Part shown: in pieces, positions 29,748 to 38,019 of the stretch
How the letters are laid out: each line of letters opens with the position of its first letter
Numbering within the stretch: the stretch's first letter is position 1
Source of the DNA: Nonomuraea pusilla
GTDB lineage: Bacteria; Actinomycetota; Actinomycetes; Streptosporangiales; Streptosporangiaceae
Assembly (NCBI RefSeq): GCF_900109355.1
Contig: NZ_FOBF01000022.1
Location: forward strand, 105,604-169,603
Length of the DNA stretch: 64,000 nt
Reading direction: 5' to 3'
Notes under the pieces: generated by a model
What the model was told of the DNA's origin: nothing
Seen by the model: only the letters and a program-made list of their open reading frames with translations
Databases searched by the model: none
Translations under genes and position numbers: made by a program

Positions 29748-31598
29748 TCAGGGCTGCGGGTGCAGGTGTCCGTCGGTGAGCCCGTCCAGGCCGAGCCTGA
29801 TCAGGGTCTGGCCCAGGGAGGACGTCTCGCGCAGCGCGTCCTCCAGCACGGCGAGCTGGCGGAAGGCCTCGCCGTAGGCCCGCTGCTCCTTCAGCGGGAG
29901 CCGTGGCAGGCGGGTGCGGCGCACGTCGAACCTGCTGGAGCCCGTGGTGGCCCGGCCGCCCGCGGCCCGCAGGTAACCCGCGAGGAAGTCGGGGTCGAGC
30001 CTGCGCGCGTCGACCCGGTAGAGGGTCAGGTGCGGCCCGAGCGCCGCCCCGCCGTCGGTCATCACCCGCACGGCGGAGTACGACGCCACCACGTCGCCTG
30101 GACGGATCACCACGAGCCCCTGCTGCTGCGTGGTCAGCCCGGTGGGGCCGGTGCCGTTGGCGAGGTCGTCGGAGGTGAGCACCGGCACGTCGCCGCCGTC
30201 GGCGGTCATCTTCGGCGGCGCCTGCGACGCCGTCACCAGCCCCTCCTTGATGAGGTCGCCGAGCGTGGTGACGGGCTGGTCGAGCGGCTGGTCGAGGACC
30301 TTCAGGTCGGGCGGCACGGCGGTGGCGGCGAGGAAGCGGTCGCGGGCCTCGGCGAAGGCCCTTCCGAGGTCGTCGCGGCGCTGGTGGCGGGCCGGGGTCA
30401 TGTCCACCTCGTCGGCCAGCAGGTCGATGATGCGGACCGTGTGGTCGGCGCGGTCGTCGAGGTAGGCGCGCCAGGCGGGCTCGACGGCGGAGAGGTCGGA
30501 GCCGGCGTTCATGATGAGCACGTCCGACGGCGGGCGCTCGCCGGCGGTGGGGCGGCGCAGCAGCCACAGGTCGCTGCCCTGCAGCGCGACGACCGCGCGC
30601 AGCGCGCCCGCGCGCAGCAGGTTGGCCCTGATGCGCCGCCCCGCCTTGCGGCTCGCGGCGGCGGGCGGCATGAGGATCGCCACCATGCCGCCCGGCCTGA
30701 CGTGCGCGAGGCAGTGCTGCACCCAGGCCAGTTCGGGCTCGCCGCGCGGCGGCAGGCCGTACTCCCAGCGGGGGTCGCCGGTGAGCTCCTCGTAGCCCCA
30801 GGCGCGCTCGTTGAACGGCGGGTCGCACAGCACGGCGTCGGCCCTGCGTCCGGTGAACCCGTCGTGACGCATGGAGTCGCCGGCGGCGACGTCGGCCTCG
30901 ACGCCGCGCAGCAGCAGCCGCGCGCGGGTGATGGCGGCGGACGTCTCGTTGAGGTCCTGGCCGAGGACGGCGCCCGCGCCGGGCGCGAGGAGCAGGGTGC
31001 CGACGCCGCAGGCCGGGTCGAGCACGGTGGCGCCCGCCGGGGCGGCGAGCCTGGCCATGAGAGCGGCCACCTCGTCGCGGGTGACGGCGAGCTGCCGGGA
31101 GTGGGCCTCGAAGTAGCGCTCGCACAGGAACTCGTACGCCGTCAGCGCGCCGTGCCGCTCGGCGAACTCGGTCACCAGCCCGGCCAGTTCGGGCTCCAGC
31201 TCCGGCTCCGGCCCGGCGGGTGGGTCGCCGTGCTGCCCGGCCGGGAGCGCCTCTGCTCCTGCCCCCGCCGCGCCGTCGCGGCCGGTGGACGGCGGCCCTG
31301 CCTCGCCGCGCCGGCGGGTCAGCAGCGCACCGGCCGCGGCCACCAGCTCGCCCAGGCGCAAATCCCCTGCGGCTTTCATGCGTTGCCACACCCGATCTCC
31401 CAGCGAGACCTGGTAGGACTTCCCATAGCGCCGCAGCCACGACTCGACCTGCCGCAGCGAGAACAGCGGCTGGTTCGCGGTTCCACCGACGGGATCGGGG
31501 AAGTCGTCGTGGCGGCGTCGCCAGTTGCTGACCGCGGCACGCCCGACGCCGGCGAGCCGGGCGATGTCCCCGGCGTTGACGGTCGGGTCGTGGCTCAT
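29748..31598 (-). CDS. Orphan N6-adenine DNA methyltransferase with HTH and TRD-like region
   Basis: A 616-residue protein. An N-terminal HTH (IARLAGVGRAAVSNWRRR) is followed by a linker and an HsdM-type methyltransferase: SAM motif DPACGVGTLL at about 194-203 and catalytic motif CDPPFNER near 258, where DPPF replaces the usual NPPF/NPPY. The last 200 residues resemble half of a type I specificity subunit (TTLGDLIKEGLV, IRPGDVVASY, LDPDFLAGYLRA). No PD-ExK or helicase domain is seen and no restriction gene is adjacent. ATG 31598 is preferred, with TACTGT 7 bases upstream implying a leaderless mRNA; GTG codons at 31604 and 31607 are alternatives. It may regulate or mark DNA rather than restrict. 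Confidence 0.82.
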   Translation of the reverse strand: MSHDPTVNAGDIARLAGVGRAAVSNWRRRHDDFPDPVGGTANQPLFSLRQVESWLRRYGKSYQVSLGDRVWQRMKAAGDLRLGELVAAAGALLTRRRGEAGPPSTGRDGAAGAGAEALPAGQHGDPPAGPEPELEPELAGLVTEFAERHGALTAYEFLCERYFEAHSRQLAVTRDEVAALMARLAAPAGATVLDPACGVGTLLLAPGAGAVLGQDLNETSAAITRARLLLRGVEADVAAGDSMRHDGFTGRRADAVLCDPPFNERAWGYEELTGDPRWEYGLPPRGEPELAWVQHCLAHVRPGGMVAILMPPAAASRKAGRRIRANLLRAGALRAVVALQGSDLWLLRRPTAGERPPSDVLIMNAGSDLSAVEPAWRAYLDDRADHTVRIIDLLADEVDMTPARHQRRDDLGRAFAEARDRFLAATAVPPDLKVLDQPLDQPVTTLGDLIKEGLVTASQAPPKMTADGGDVPVLTSDDLANGTGPTGLTTQQQGLVVIRPGDVVASYSAVRVMTDGGAALGPHLTLYRVDARRLDPDFLAGYLRAAGGRATTGSSRFDVRRTRLPRLPLKEQRAYGEAFRQLAVLEDALRETSSLGQTLIRLGLDGLTDGHLHPQP

Positions 31599-31605
31599 GG
31601 TCACC

Positions 31606-31668
31606 ACAGTAGTTCACAACCAGTCTTCAGCGCATCTGCTTGTGAAGTCTTTCAACCAATGATTTACT
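31606..31668. promoter_or_regulatory. Divergent leaderless promoters with TTCACAA/TTGTGAA inverted repeat
   Basis: For the phosphatase, TTGTGA (31640-31645), 17 bases and TTTACT (31663-31668) end 7 bases before its ATG. For the methyltransferase, TACTGT (31611-31606) ends 7 bases before its ATG. TTCACAA at 31613-31619 and TTGTGAA at 31640-31646 form an inverted repeat with 20 bases between arms; one arm is the phosphatase -35 and the other abuts the methyltransferase -10. A symmetric regulator bound here could switch both genes. Confidence 0.55.
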
Positions 31669-31675
31669 GCTGTCT

Positions 31676-32446
31676 ATGAAGCACAACATCCGCTATGCCG
31701 CCGGGTCCGATGTGGGCCGCCGCAGGGAGCAGAACGAGGATTCCGGCTACGCGAGCGGCCGGTTGCTCGTGGTGGCTGACGGGATGGGTGGACACGCGGC
31801 CGGCGAGCTGGCGAGCGCGGCGGCGATCGCCGTGATGCGCGAGCTGGACGCCACGCTTCCCGAGACCGGCTGTGATCTGGAGGCGGCGCTGGAGGGCGCC
31901 GTGCACGAGGCCGCCCGCAGGCTGGTCGAGCTCGCCGACATCGACCCCGCGCGCAGGGGGATGGGGACCACGGTGACCGCGATGCTGTTCGACGGTTACC
32001 GGTTCGCCCTGGCTCATCTCGGTGACTCCCGCGGGTACCTGCTTCGTGATGGTGCGCTGTACCAGATGACCAAGGATCACACACTTGTGCAGTCCATGGT
32101 GGATGAAGGACGGATAACAGAGGATCAGGCCGCTGTCCACCCGCGGCGGTCGATGGTCCTGCGGGTGCTCGGCAGCGAAGGCAGGGCCGAGCCCGACATG
32201 GCGCTGCGCGAGGCCGAGCCCGACGACCGCTACCTGCTGTGCTCCGACGGCCTGACCACCGTCCTCGGCCCGGAGACGCTGCACGAGGTGCTGACCACGG
32301 TGGCCGACCCGAACGCCGCGGTGCAGCGGCTCATCGACCTGGCCAACGAGGGCGGCTCGCCCGACAACGTGACCGTGATCGTCGCCGACGTGGTCGCGCC
32401 GGGCGGGGGGGACGAGGGCGTCTACCGCGTGGGCGCCGGGGCCTGA
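31676..32446 (+). CDS. PP2C-family Ser/Thr protein phosphatase
   Basis: A 256-residue cytoplasmic phosphatase. Metal-binding motifs are all present: SDVGRRREQNED, VVADGMGGHAAGE, LGDSRGYLLRDG, LLCSDGLT and GSPDNVTVIV. It has no membrane helix, unlike PstP. The ATG at 31676 is probably the first base of the transcript. Divergent from the methyltransferase-kinase pair, with 77 bases between start codons, so it is a natural antagonist for the kinase at 28.8-29.7 kb, and possibly for the one at 27-28.7 kb. Confidence 0.93.
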   Translation: MKHNIRYAAGSDVGRRREQNEDSGYASGRLLVVADGMGGHAAGELASAAAIAVMRELDATLPETGCDLEAALEGAVHEAARRLVELADIDPARRGMGTTVTAMLFDGYRFALAHLGDSRGYLLRDGALYQMTKDHTLVQSMVDEGRITEDQAAVHPRRSMVLRVLGSEGRAEPDMALREAEPDDRYLLCSDGLTTVLGPETLHEVLTTVADPNAAVQRLIDLANEGGSPDNVTVIVADVVAPGGGDEGVYRVGAGA

Positions 32447-32566
32447 CGGCGCCGATCCCAGGAGTCCCACAGCCGAAATTTCAGCTCATAACTAGACACT
32501 TTCCCAGACATGCGAGCGAATCCGCGAGGGCGCTATTACAGTCCATCGTGATCTGCCGGTCATCTG

Positions 32567-32574
32567 GGAGGAGG
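32567..32574 (+). promoter_or_regulatory. Strong ribosome site placing a CTG start for the CHAP protein
   Basis: GGAGGAGG lies 4-5 bases before CTG 32579. No ATG, GTG or TTG exists in this frame between the stop at 32549 and codon 49 of the gene, so the site argues for initiation at CTG. Confidence 0.6.
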
Positions 32575-32578
32575 CGTC

Positions 32579-33508
32579 CTGGACCCGATCGCGAAAGAGC
32601 TGCTGAATCAGGCACGGCGTGAACTCGGCTACAAGGAGAAGAAAGGCCAGTTCACCAAGTTCGGCCAGTGGTACGCAGATCGCGTCCAAGACCCCCAGTA
32701 CCGTGACGCGCCGTGGTGCGACATGTTCATCGCGTGGGCCGCGGACAAGGCGGGGATCTCCGACTACGTCGGACAGTTCGCCTGGACGCCGTCCCATGCG
32801 GCCTGGTTCATCCAGCAGGGCGCCTGGACCCGCCAGCCGGAGCCGGGTGCCCTGGTCTTCTTCGACTGGCGCGGCGGCAAGAACTACAAGGGCGTCGACC
32901 ACGTCGGCATCGTGGAGCGCGTCGACGGCAAGAAGATCCACACGATCGAGGCGAACGTGGACGGGGTCTGGCTCAAGCGCAAGACCCGCGACACCGACAA
33001 GGTCGTCGGTTACGGGCTGCCGCGCGTCGTCAAGACCAACGTCGAGCTGGCCGGGATCCGCTCCACCGAGCAGCCGTTCGTGCGGGCCACGCCGCGGGCC
33101 GAGCCCCAGGGCTCCTCGCCGCTCGACCTCATCGGCACGCCTCCCGCGCTGCTCGGCGTCATGGTGCTGGCGACCGTGCTGCTCTCCTTACGCTTCTCAC
33201 GCCGCCGCGGCACCCACCGCCGCCCGGCCCAGCAGTGGAACGAGCCAACCCCCATGCCCGCCCAGGAGCCGCCCGCCGAGCCCGCGTGGTCGCCGTGGGA
33301 GCCCGCCGCCGAGCCCGCGGGGTCCTCCCCGGAGTCCGCGTGGTCCCCGTGGGAGGCGCCTGCTTCCGAGGCCGTCCGCCGGGAGGGGCCCGTCCGCGCG
33401 GTCGCCGGGCCGCCGACCCCGGAACCCGCCGTGGAGGCCGTTCCCGCGCCGCGAGGCGGCCCGACCAGGCGCAGGCCGTACGAGCCGAGAAGCCGCACCA
33501 GCGCCTGA
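32579..33508 (+). CDS. CHAP-domain (cysteine peptidase/amidase) membrane protein, probable CTG start
   Basis: A 309-residue protein if begun at CTG 32579. That start gives (M)DPIAKELLNQARRELGYKE, then catalytic Cys47 in APWCDMFIAW and His108 in DHVGIV. The first ATG (32723) would remove the cysteine, so it is rejected. The CHAP domain covers about 1-150. A helix at about 184-205 is followed by RFSRRRGTHRR, which by the positive-inside rule puts the C-terminus in the cytoplasm and the CHAP domain outside, without a cleaved signal. The tail is Pro/Glu-rich with repeated SPWE units. It may cut peptidoglycan; phage-lysin origin is possible but no phage genes are near. Confidence 0.78.
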   Translation: MDPIAKELLNQARRELGYKEKKGQFTKFGQWYADRVQDPQYRDAPWCDMFIAWAADKAGISDYVGQFAWTPSHAAWFIQQGAWTRQPEPGALVFFDWRGGKNYKGVDHVGIVERVDGKKIHTIEANVDGVWLKRKTRDTDKVVGYGLPRVVKTNVELAGIRSTEQPFVRATPRAEPQGSSPLDLIGTPPALLGVMVLATVLLSLRFSRRRGTHRRPAQQWNEPTPMPAQEPPAEPAWSPWEPAAEPAGSSPESAWSPWEAPASEAVRREGPVRAVAGPPTPEPAVEAVPAPRGGPTRRRPYEPRSRTSA

Positions 33509-33543
33509 CACCGCCACGCCCTGACCGCCTGCGTCTGCCGCGT

Positions 33544-34593
33544 CTATGCGCCGAGTTCGATGACGACCTTGACGTCGTCGCCCCGCTCGAACGCGTCCGC
33601 CGCGTGCTCCAGCGGCACCCGGCGGGTGATCAGCCGCTCCAGCCACCCGGAGTCGGCCTGCGCGAGGGCCCGCGCCGCCGCCGCGAAGTGCCGCAGGTTG
33701 GCGTTGACCGTCCCGAACGTCACGTCGTTCTCCAGCACGATCTCCCTGTTGATCTGCCCGGCGTCCACGCGGTGGGTGCGCCCGCCCGGCGACAGCCCGG
33801 CCAGGCAGACGATGCCCGCGGGGGCGGTCGTGGTCATGGCCTCCAGGACGAGTGAGCCGGCCCCCGTGGCCTCGATGATGATGTCGGGCCTGTCCTTGGA
33901 GAACGGCTCCAGCGAGTCGCCCGCGTGGTAGGTCCCGCCCAGGGCGGTGACGAGCTCCGGCTTCAGTCCTTCGTCGGCCCGGTCGAGGACGTGCACCTCC
34001 AGCCCGCGCTGGCGGCCGAGCAGCGCGGCCAGCAGCCCGATCGGCCCGGCCCCTGTGACGAGCAGGCTGCGGGGCTCGAACCAGCCGCGCGACCCGATGT
34101 GCTCGATGTGCTCCCACGCCTTGGCCACCACGGACGCGGGCTCGACCAGCACCCCGACGGACGCGAGCGCCGGGTCGAGCTTGACGGCGTAGCCGGTCTC
34201 GACGGTCCAGCGCTCGCTGCCGTAGCCGTCGAGCTCCTTGATGCCGCGTTCGGTGTAGCGGCCGTTGCGGCACATGTCGAACTCGCCGTGGGCGCAGGCC
34301 CGGCACGGTTCGGGGTCGGGCCGGCGTACGACGCCCACGACCAGGTCGCCGGGGGAGAAGCCGGAGCCGTCGGGGGCCTCCAGCACCCGGCCGAACGACT
34401 CGTGGCCGATGGTCATGCGTTCCCTGCCGGGCGGCGGCCAGCCGTACTCGCCGGCGGCGAGCTCCCTGTCGGTTCCGCAGATGCCCAGCGCGAGTCCCTG
34501 GACGAGCAGTTCGCCGGGTCCCGGCCGGGGGTCGGGCACCTCCTCCACGCCGAGGGTGCCCTCCGTGCACGGCACGAACGTGAGCGCGCGCAT
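33544..34593 (-). CDS. Zinc-dependent MDR dehydrogenase, glucose-1-dehydrogenase type
   Basis: A 349-residue medium-chain dehydrogenase. GICGTDREL and MTIGHESFG give the catalytic zinc Cys and His-Glu; CRACAHGEFDMC supplies the structural-zinc cysteines in a reduced arrangement. The Rossmann fold begins VTGAGPIGLLAALL. The pattern with EFDMCRNGRYTERGI and the AGQINREIVLENDVTFGTVNAN tail is that of archaeal and actinobacterial glucose dehydrogenases, which oxidise aldose sugars with NAD(P)+. Alone on its strand, divergent from icmF. Substrate is inferred from family. Confidence 0.85.
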   Translation of the reverse strand: MRALTFVPCTEGTLGVEEVPDPRPGPGELLVQGLALGICGTDRELAAGEYGWPPPGRERMTIGHESFGRVLEAPDGSGFSPGDLVVGVVRRPDPEPCRACAHGEFDMCRNGRYTERGIKELDGYGSERWTVETGYAVKLDPALASVGVLVEPASVVAKAWEHIEHIGSRGWFEPRSLLVTGAGPIGLLAALLGRQRGLEVHVLDRADEGLKPELVTALGGTYHAGDSLEPFSKDRPDIIIEATGAGSLVLEAMTTTAPAGIVCLAGLSPGGRTHRVDAGQINREIVLENDVTFGTVNANLRHFAAAARALAQADSGWLERLITRRVPLEHAADAFERGDDVKVVIELGA

Positions 34594-34642
34594 CGCCGCA
34601 CCACCTCCTCGACACCCGCCCCTACCCTGACGGTGCCAGGAA

Positions 34643-34662
34643 ATAGTAGGACGTCCTAGTAT
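34643..34662. promoter_or_regulatory. 20-bp near-perfect palindrome over the icmF -10
   Basis: ATAGTAGGACGTCCTAGTAT is an inverted repeat with one mismatched pair; the core TAGGACGTCCTA is perfect. Its right arm holds TAGTAT (34657-34662), a plausible -10 for icmF. The shape is like a TetR-family operator. No TetR gene lies in the window. Confidence 0.55.
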
Positions 34663-34698
34663 CTTGTGGAGAGGCCCCTCACGAAGGAGTGATCAGGC

Positions 34699-37600
34699 GT
34701 GCACGTTCCGGCCCACCCCGTCCGATTCGTGACCGCCGCGGCGTTGTTCGACGGTCATGACGCGGCGATCAACATCATGCGGCGCATTCTTCAGTCGCAG
34801 GGGGCCGAGGTGATCCATCTCGGGCACAACCGCTCCGTCGACGAGATCGTCACGGCCGCCATCCAGGAGGACGTCCAGGGCGTCGCGATCAGCTCGTACC
34901 AGGGCGGACACGTCGAGTTCTTCAGCTACCTGGTGGAGCTGCTGCGGGAGCGCGGCGCCGGCCACGTCAAGGTGTACGGCGGCGGTGGCGGCGTGATCGT
35001 GCCGGAGGAGATCGAGCTGCTGCACTCCAGGGGGGTCCGCCGCATCTTCTCTCCCGAGGACGGCCAGCGGCTGGGGCTGCCCGGGATGATCAACAAGCTG
35101 ATCGAGGACTGCGACGTCGAGCCGGGCGACCCGCCGTCCGTCGAGGCGGTCGTGTCGGGCGACCAGACGGCGCTGGCCCGCGCGATCACCCTCATCGAGT
35201 CGGACCGGGCTCCCGAGGAGCTGGTGGCGGGCCTGCGCGAGGCCGCGGCGCGCCGGGTCGCGCCCGTGCTCGGCATCACCGGCACCGGCGGCTCGGGCAA
35301 GTCGTCGCTGACGGACGAGCTGGTACGCAGGCTCCGGGTGGACAACGACGACAAGCTGCGCATCGCGATCGTCGCCATCGACCCCACCCGCAGGAGGGGC
35401 GGCGGCGCGCTGCTCGGCGACCGCATCAGGATGAACAGCCTCGGCGCCCAGACCTACTTCCGCTCCCTCGCCACGAGAGGCGCGCCCAACGAGGTGCCCG
35501 CCTGCGTCGACGACGTGATCGTCGCCTGCCGGGCCGCCGGGTACGACCTGGTCGTGGTCGAGACGCCCGGCATCGGCCAGGGCGACGCCGGGATCGTGGA
35601 CCACGTGGACGTCCCGATCTACGTGATGACGCCCGAGTTCGGCGCGGCCTCGCAGCTTGAGAAGATCGACATGCTCGACTTCGCCGAGGCCGTCGTGATC
35701 AACAAGTTCGAGCGCCGCGGCGCCGAGGACGCGCTGCGCGACGTGCGCCGCCAGCTCGTGCGCAACCGGGCCGCGTTCGGCGTCTCGCCGGACGACATGC
35801 CGGTGTTCGGCACCATCGCCTCCCGCTACAACGACGCCGGCGTGACCGCCCTCTACCAGCACCTCAAGGGGCAGCTCGTGGAGAAGGGCATGCCCGCGGG
35901 CCCCGGCCTGCTGCAGAAGGTCGAGGGCCGCACGTCCAAGGTGTCGGCCGCGATCGTGCCGTCGGCCAGGTCGCGGTACCTGGCGGAGATCGCCGAGACG
36001 GTCCGCGCCTACCACGGGGAGACGCTCGCCCAGGCCGAGGTGGCGCGGCGCAGGCAGCAGCTCGCCGCCGTGCGCGCCCTGCTCGACGGCCCGGACGCCC
36101 GGCTGGACGAGCTGGCCGGCCGCGCGGAGAGCGAGCTGAGCGACGAGAGCCGCGCGCTGCTCGACGCCTGGCCGAAGCTCAAGGAGCAGTACTCCGCCGA
36201 CGAGCTGGTCGTGAAGGTGCGCGACAGGGAGATCCACACGCCGCTGTGGCGCGACACCCTGTCGGGCAACCGGGTGCCGCGCGTGGCGCTGCCCCGCTAC
36301 AGCGACCACGGCGACCTGCTGCGCTTCCTGCGCTCGGAGAACCTGCCCGGCCGTTTCCCGTTCACGGCGGGCGTGTTCCCGTTCAAGCGCGACGACGAGG
36401 ACCCGACGCGGATGTTCGCGGGAGAGGGCGACCCGTTCCGCACGAACAGGCGTTTCAAGCTGCTGTCGGAGGGCCAGCCGGCGACCCGCCTGTCCACCGC
36501 GTTCGACTCGGTCACGCTGTACGGCCACGACCCCGACCCGCGCCCCGACATCTACGGCAAGGTCGGCACCTCGGGCGTCTCCATCGCCACGCTCGACGAC
36601 ATGAAGGTGCTCTACGACGGCTTCGACCTGACGGCGCCGAACACGTCGGTGTCGATGACCATCAACGGCCCGGCGCCCACCATCCTGGCCTTCTTCCTCA
36701 ACACGGCGATCGACCAGGCCATGGACCGCTTCCGCGCCGAGCACGGCCGCGAGCCCGGTGAGGACGAGGCCCGCGAGCTGCGCGCCCGCACGCTGGCCAC
36801 CGTGAGGGGCACCGTCCAGGCCGACATCCTGAAGGAGGATCAGGGGCAGAACACCTGCATCTTCTCCACCGAGTTCTCGCTGCGGATGATGGCCGACATC
36901 CAGGAGTGGTTCATCCGCAACGGCGTGCGCAACTTCTACTCGGTGTCGATCTCCGGCTACCACATCGCCGAGGCCGGGGCGAACCCCATCAGCCAGCTCG
37001 CCTTCACCCTCGCCAACGGCTTCACCTACGTGGAGGCGTACCTGGCGCGCGGCATGGACGTCGACGACTTCGCGCCGAACCTGTCGTTCTTCTTCTCCAA
37101 CGGCATGGACCCCGAGTACAGCGTGCTCGGCCGGGTGGCCCGCCGCATCTGGGCGGTGGCGATGCGCGAACGGTACGGCGCGGCGGAGCGGGCGCAGAAG
37201 CTGAAGTACCACATCCAGACCTCCGGCAGGTCGCTGCACGCGCAGGAGATGGACTTCAACGACATCCGCACCACCCTGCAGGCGCTGATCGCCATCTACG
37301 ACAACTGCAACAGCCTGCACACCAACGCCTACGACGAGGCCGTGACGACGCCGTCGGCGGAGTCGGTGCGCAGGGCGATGGCGATCCAGCTCATCATCAA
37401 CCGCGAATGGGGCCTGGCGAGGAACGAGAACCCGCTGCAGGGCTCGTTCATCATCGACGAGCTGACCGACCTGGTCGAGGAGGCGGTGCTGAGCGAGTTC
37501 GAACGGCTCTCGGACCGGGGCGGCGTGCTGGGCGCGATGGAGACGGGCTACCAGCGCGGCAAGATCCAGGACGAGTCGATGCTGTACGAGACCCGCAAGC

Positions 37601-37908
37601 ACGACGGGTCGCTGCCCATCGTCGGCGTCAACACCTTCCGCAACCCGCGCGGCGAGGAGCACCAGCCGGGCAAGCTGGAACTGGCCAGGGGCACCGAGGA
37701 GGAGAAGCGCTCGCAGCTCGACCGGCTGCGCGCCTTCCACGAGCGCAACAGGGCGGAGGCGCCCGCGCAGCTGTCCAGGCTGCGCGAGGCGGCGATGTCG
37801 CAGGGCAACGCGTTCGAGGTGCTGATGGAGGCGGCGCGGGTGTGCTCGCTGGGGCAGATCACCGAGGCCCTGTTCGAGGCGGGCGGCCAGTACCGGCGCA
37901 ACGTCTAG
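34699..37908 (+). CDS. icmF: Fused isobutyryl-CoA mutase with G-protein chaperone
   Basis: A 1069-residue adenosylcobalamin enzyme. N-terminal B12 domain with DGHDAAI near residue 18. A MeaB-type GTPase starts at GTGGSGKSS (about 195) with ETPGIGQGD and VINKFERRGAED. The mutase barrel fills about 560-1069, including VSISGYHIAEAGANP. In KEDQGQNTCIF, Gln717 stands where methylmalonyl-CoA mutase has the carboxylate-binding Arg (MVRNTY), which marks isobutyryl-CoA/n-butyryl-CoA as substrate. Start GTG 34699 follows AAGGAG. It links valine and butyrate metabolism and can provide polyketide precursors. Confidence 0.95.
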   Translation: MHVPAHPVRFVTAAALFDGHDAAINIMRRILQSQGAEVIHLGHNRSVDEIVTAAIQEDVQGVAISSYQGGHVEFFSYLVELLRERGAGHVKVYGGGGGVIVPEEIELLHSRGVRRIFSPEDGQRLGLPGMINKLIEDCDVEPGDPPSVEAVVSGDQTALARAITLIESDRAPEELVAGLREAAARRVAPVLGITGTGGSGKSSLTDELVRRLRVDNDDKLRIAIVAIDPTRRRGGGALLGDRIRMNSLGAQTYFRSLATRGAPNEVPACVDDVIVACRAAGYDLVVVETPGIGQGDAGIVDHVDVPIYVMTPEFGAASQLEKIDMLDFAEAVVINKFERRGAEDALRDVRRQLVRNRAAFGVSPDDMPVFGTIASRYNDAGVTALYQHLKGQLVEKGMPAGPGLLQKVEGRTSKVSAAIVPSARSRYLAEIAETVRAYHGETLAQAEVARRRQQLAAVRALLDGPDARLDELAGRAESELSDESRALLDAWPKLKEQYSADELVVKVRDREIHTPLWRDTLSGNRVPRVALPRYSDHGDLLRFLRSENLPGRFPFTAGVFPFKRDDEDPTRMFAGEGDPFRTNRRFKLLSEGQPATRLSTAFDSVTLYGHDPDPRPDIYGKVGTSGVSIATLDDMKVLYDGFDLTAPNTSVSMTINGPAPTILAFFLNTAIDQAMDRFRAEHGREPGEDEARELRARTLATVRGTVQADILKEDQGQNTCIFSTEFSLRMMADIQEWFIRNGVRNFYSVSISGYHIAEAGANPISQLAFTLANGFTYVEAYLARGMDVDDFAPNLSFFFSNGMDPEYSVLGRVARRIWAVAMRERYGAAERAQKLKYHIQTSGRSLHAQEMDFNDIRTTLQALIAIYDNCNSLHTNAYDEAVTTPSAESVRRAMAIQLIINREWGLARNENPLQGSFIIDELTDLVEEAVLSEFERLSDRGGVLGAMETGYQRGKIQDESMLYETRKHDGSLPIVGVNTFRNPRGEEHQPGKLELARGTEEEKRSQLDRLRAFHERNRAEAPAQLSRLREAAMSQGNAFEVLMEAARVCSLGQITEALFEAGGQYRRNV

Positions 37909-37975
37909 CGGCAGCGTCCGACGGCGCCGTCCAGCGGCGCCGTCTGGCGGCGTCTGGCGGCGACGGCGGCGGCGC

Positions 37976-37981
37976 TAGGAT
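37976..37981 (+). promoter_or_regulatory. -10 element of tpx
   Basis: TAGGAT, a common actinobacterial -10, lies 39 bases before the tpx ATG. Upstream is a repetitive run rich in GGCGCCGTC and TCTGGCGGCG, including the palindrome GACGGCGCCGTC. No clear -35 is seen. Confidence 0.4.
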
Positions 37982-38019
37982 CGCGACTCGGGGATCAACG
38001 ACTCATCCAGGAGGCCTCA

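Noticed and set aside
29748..31598. Type I restriction-modification system
   Set aside because: HsdM- and HsdS-like parts are in one chain, but there is no HsdR helicase-nuclease nearby.
32447..32578. ydaO/c-di-AMP riboswitch before the CHAP gene
   Set aside because: Such riboswitches often precede wall-hydrolase genes in actinobacteria, but the 132-base gap shows no matching conserved core.
32723..33508. ATG 32723 as the start of the CHAP protein
   Set aside because: It would remove the catalytic Cys and the conserved N-terminal part; a strong ribosome site lies upstream of CTG 32579.
34693..37740. A 1015-codon open frame antisense to icmF
   Set aside because: Composition is that of a codon-bias shadow; icmF on the other strand is full length with all motifs.
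37909..38019. Rho-independent terminator after icmF
   Set aside because: Several GGCGCCGTC inverted repeats can pair, but there is no T-run and a TAGGAT promoter element follows.
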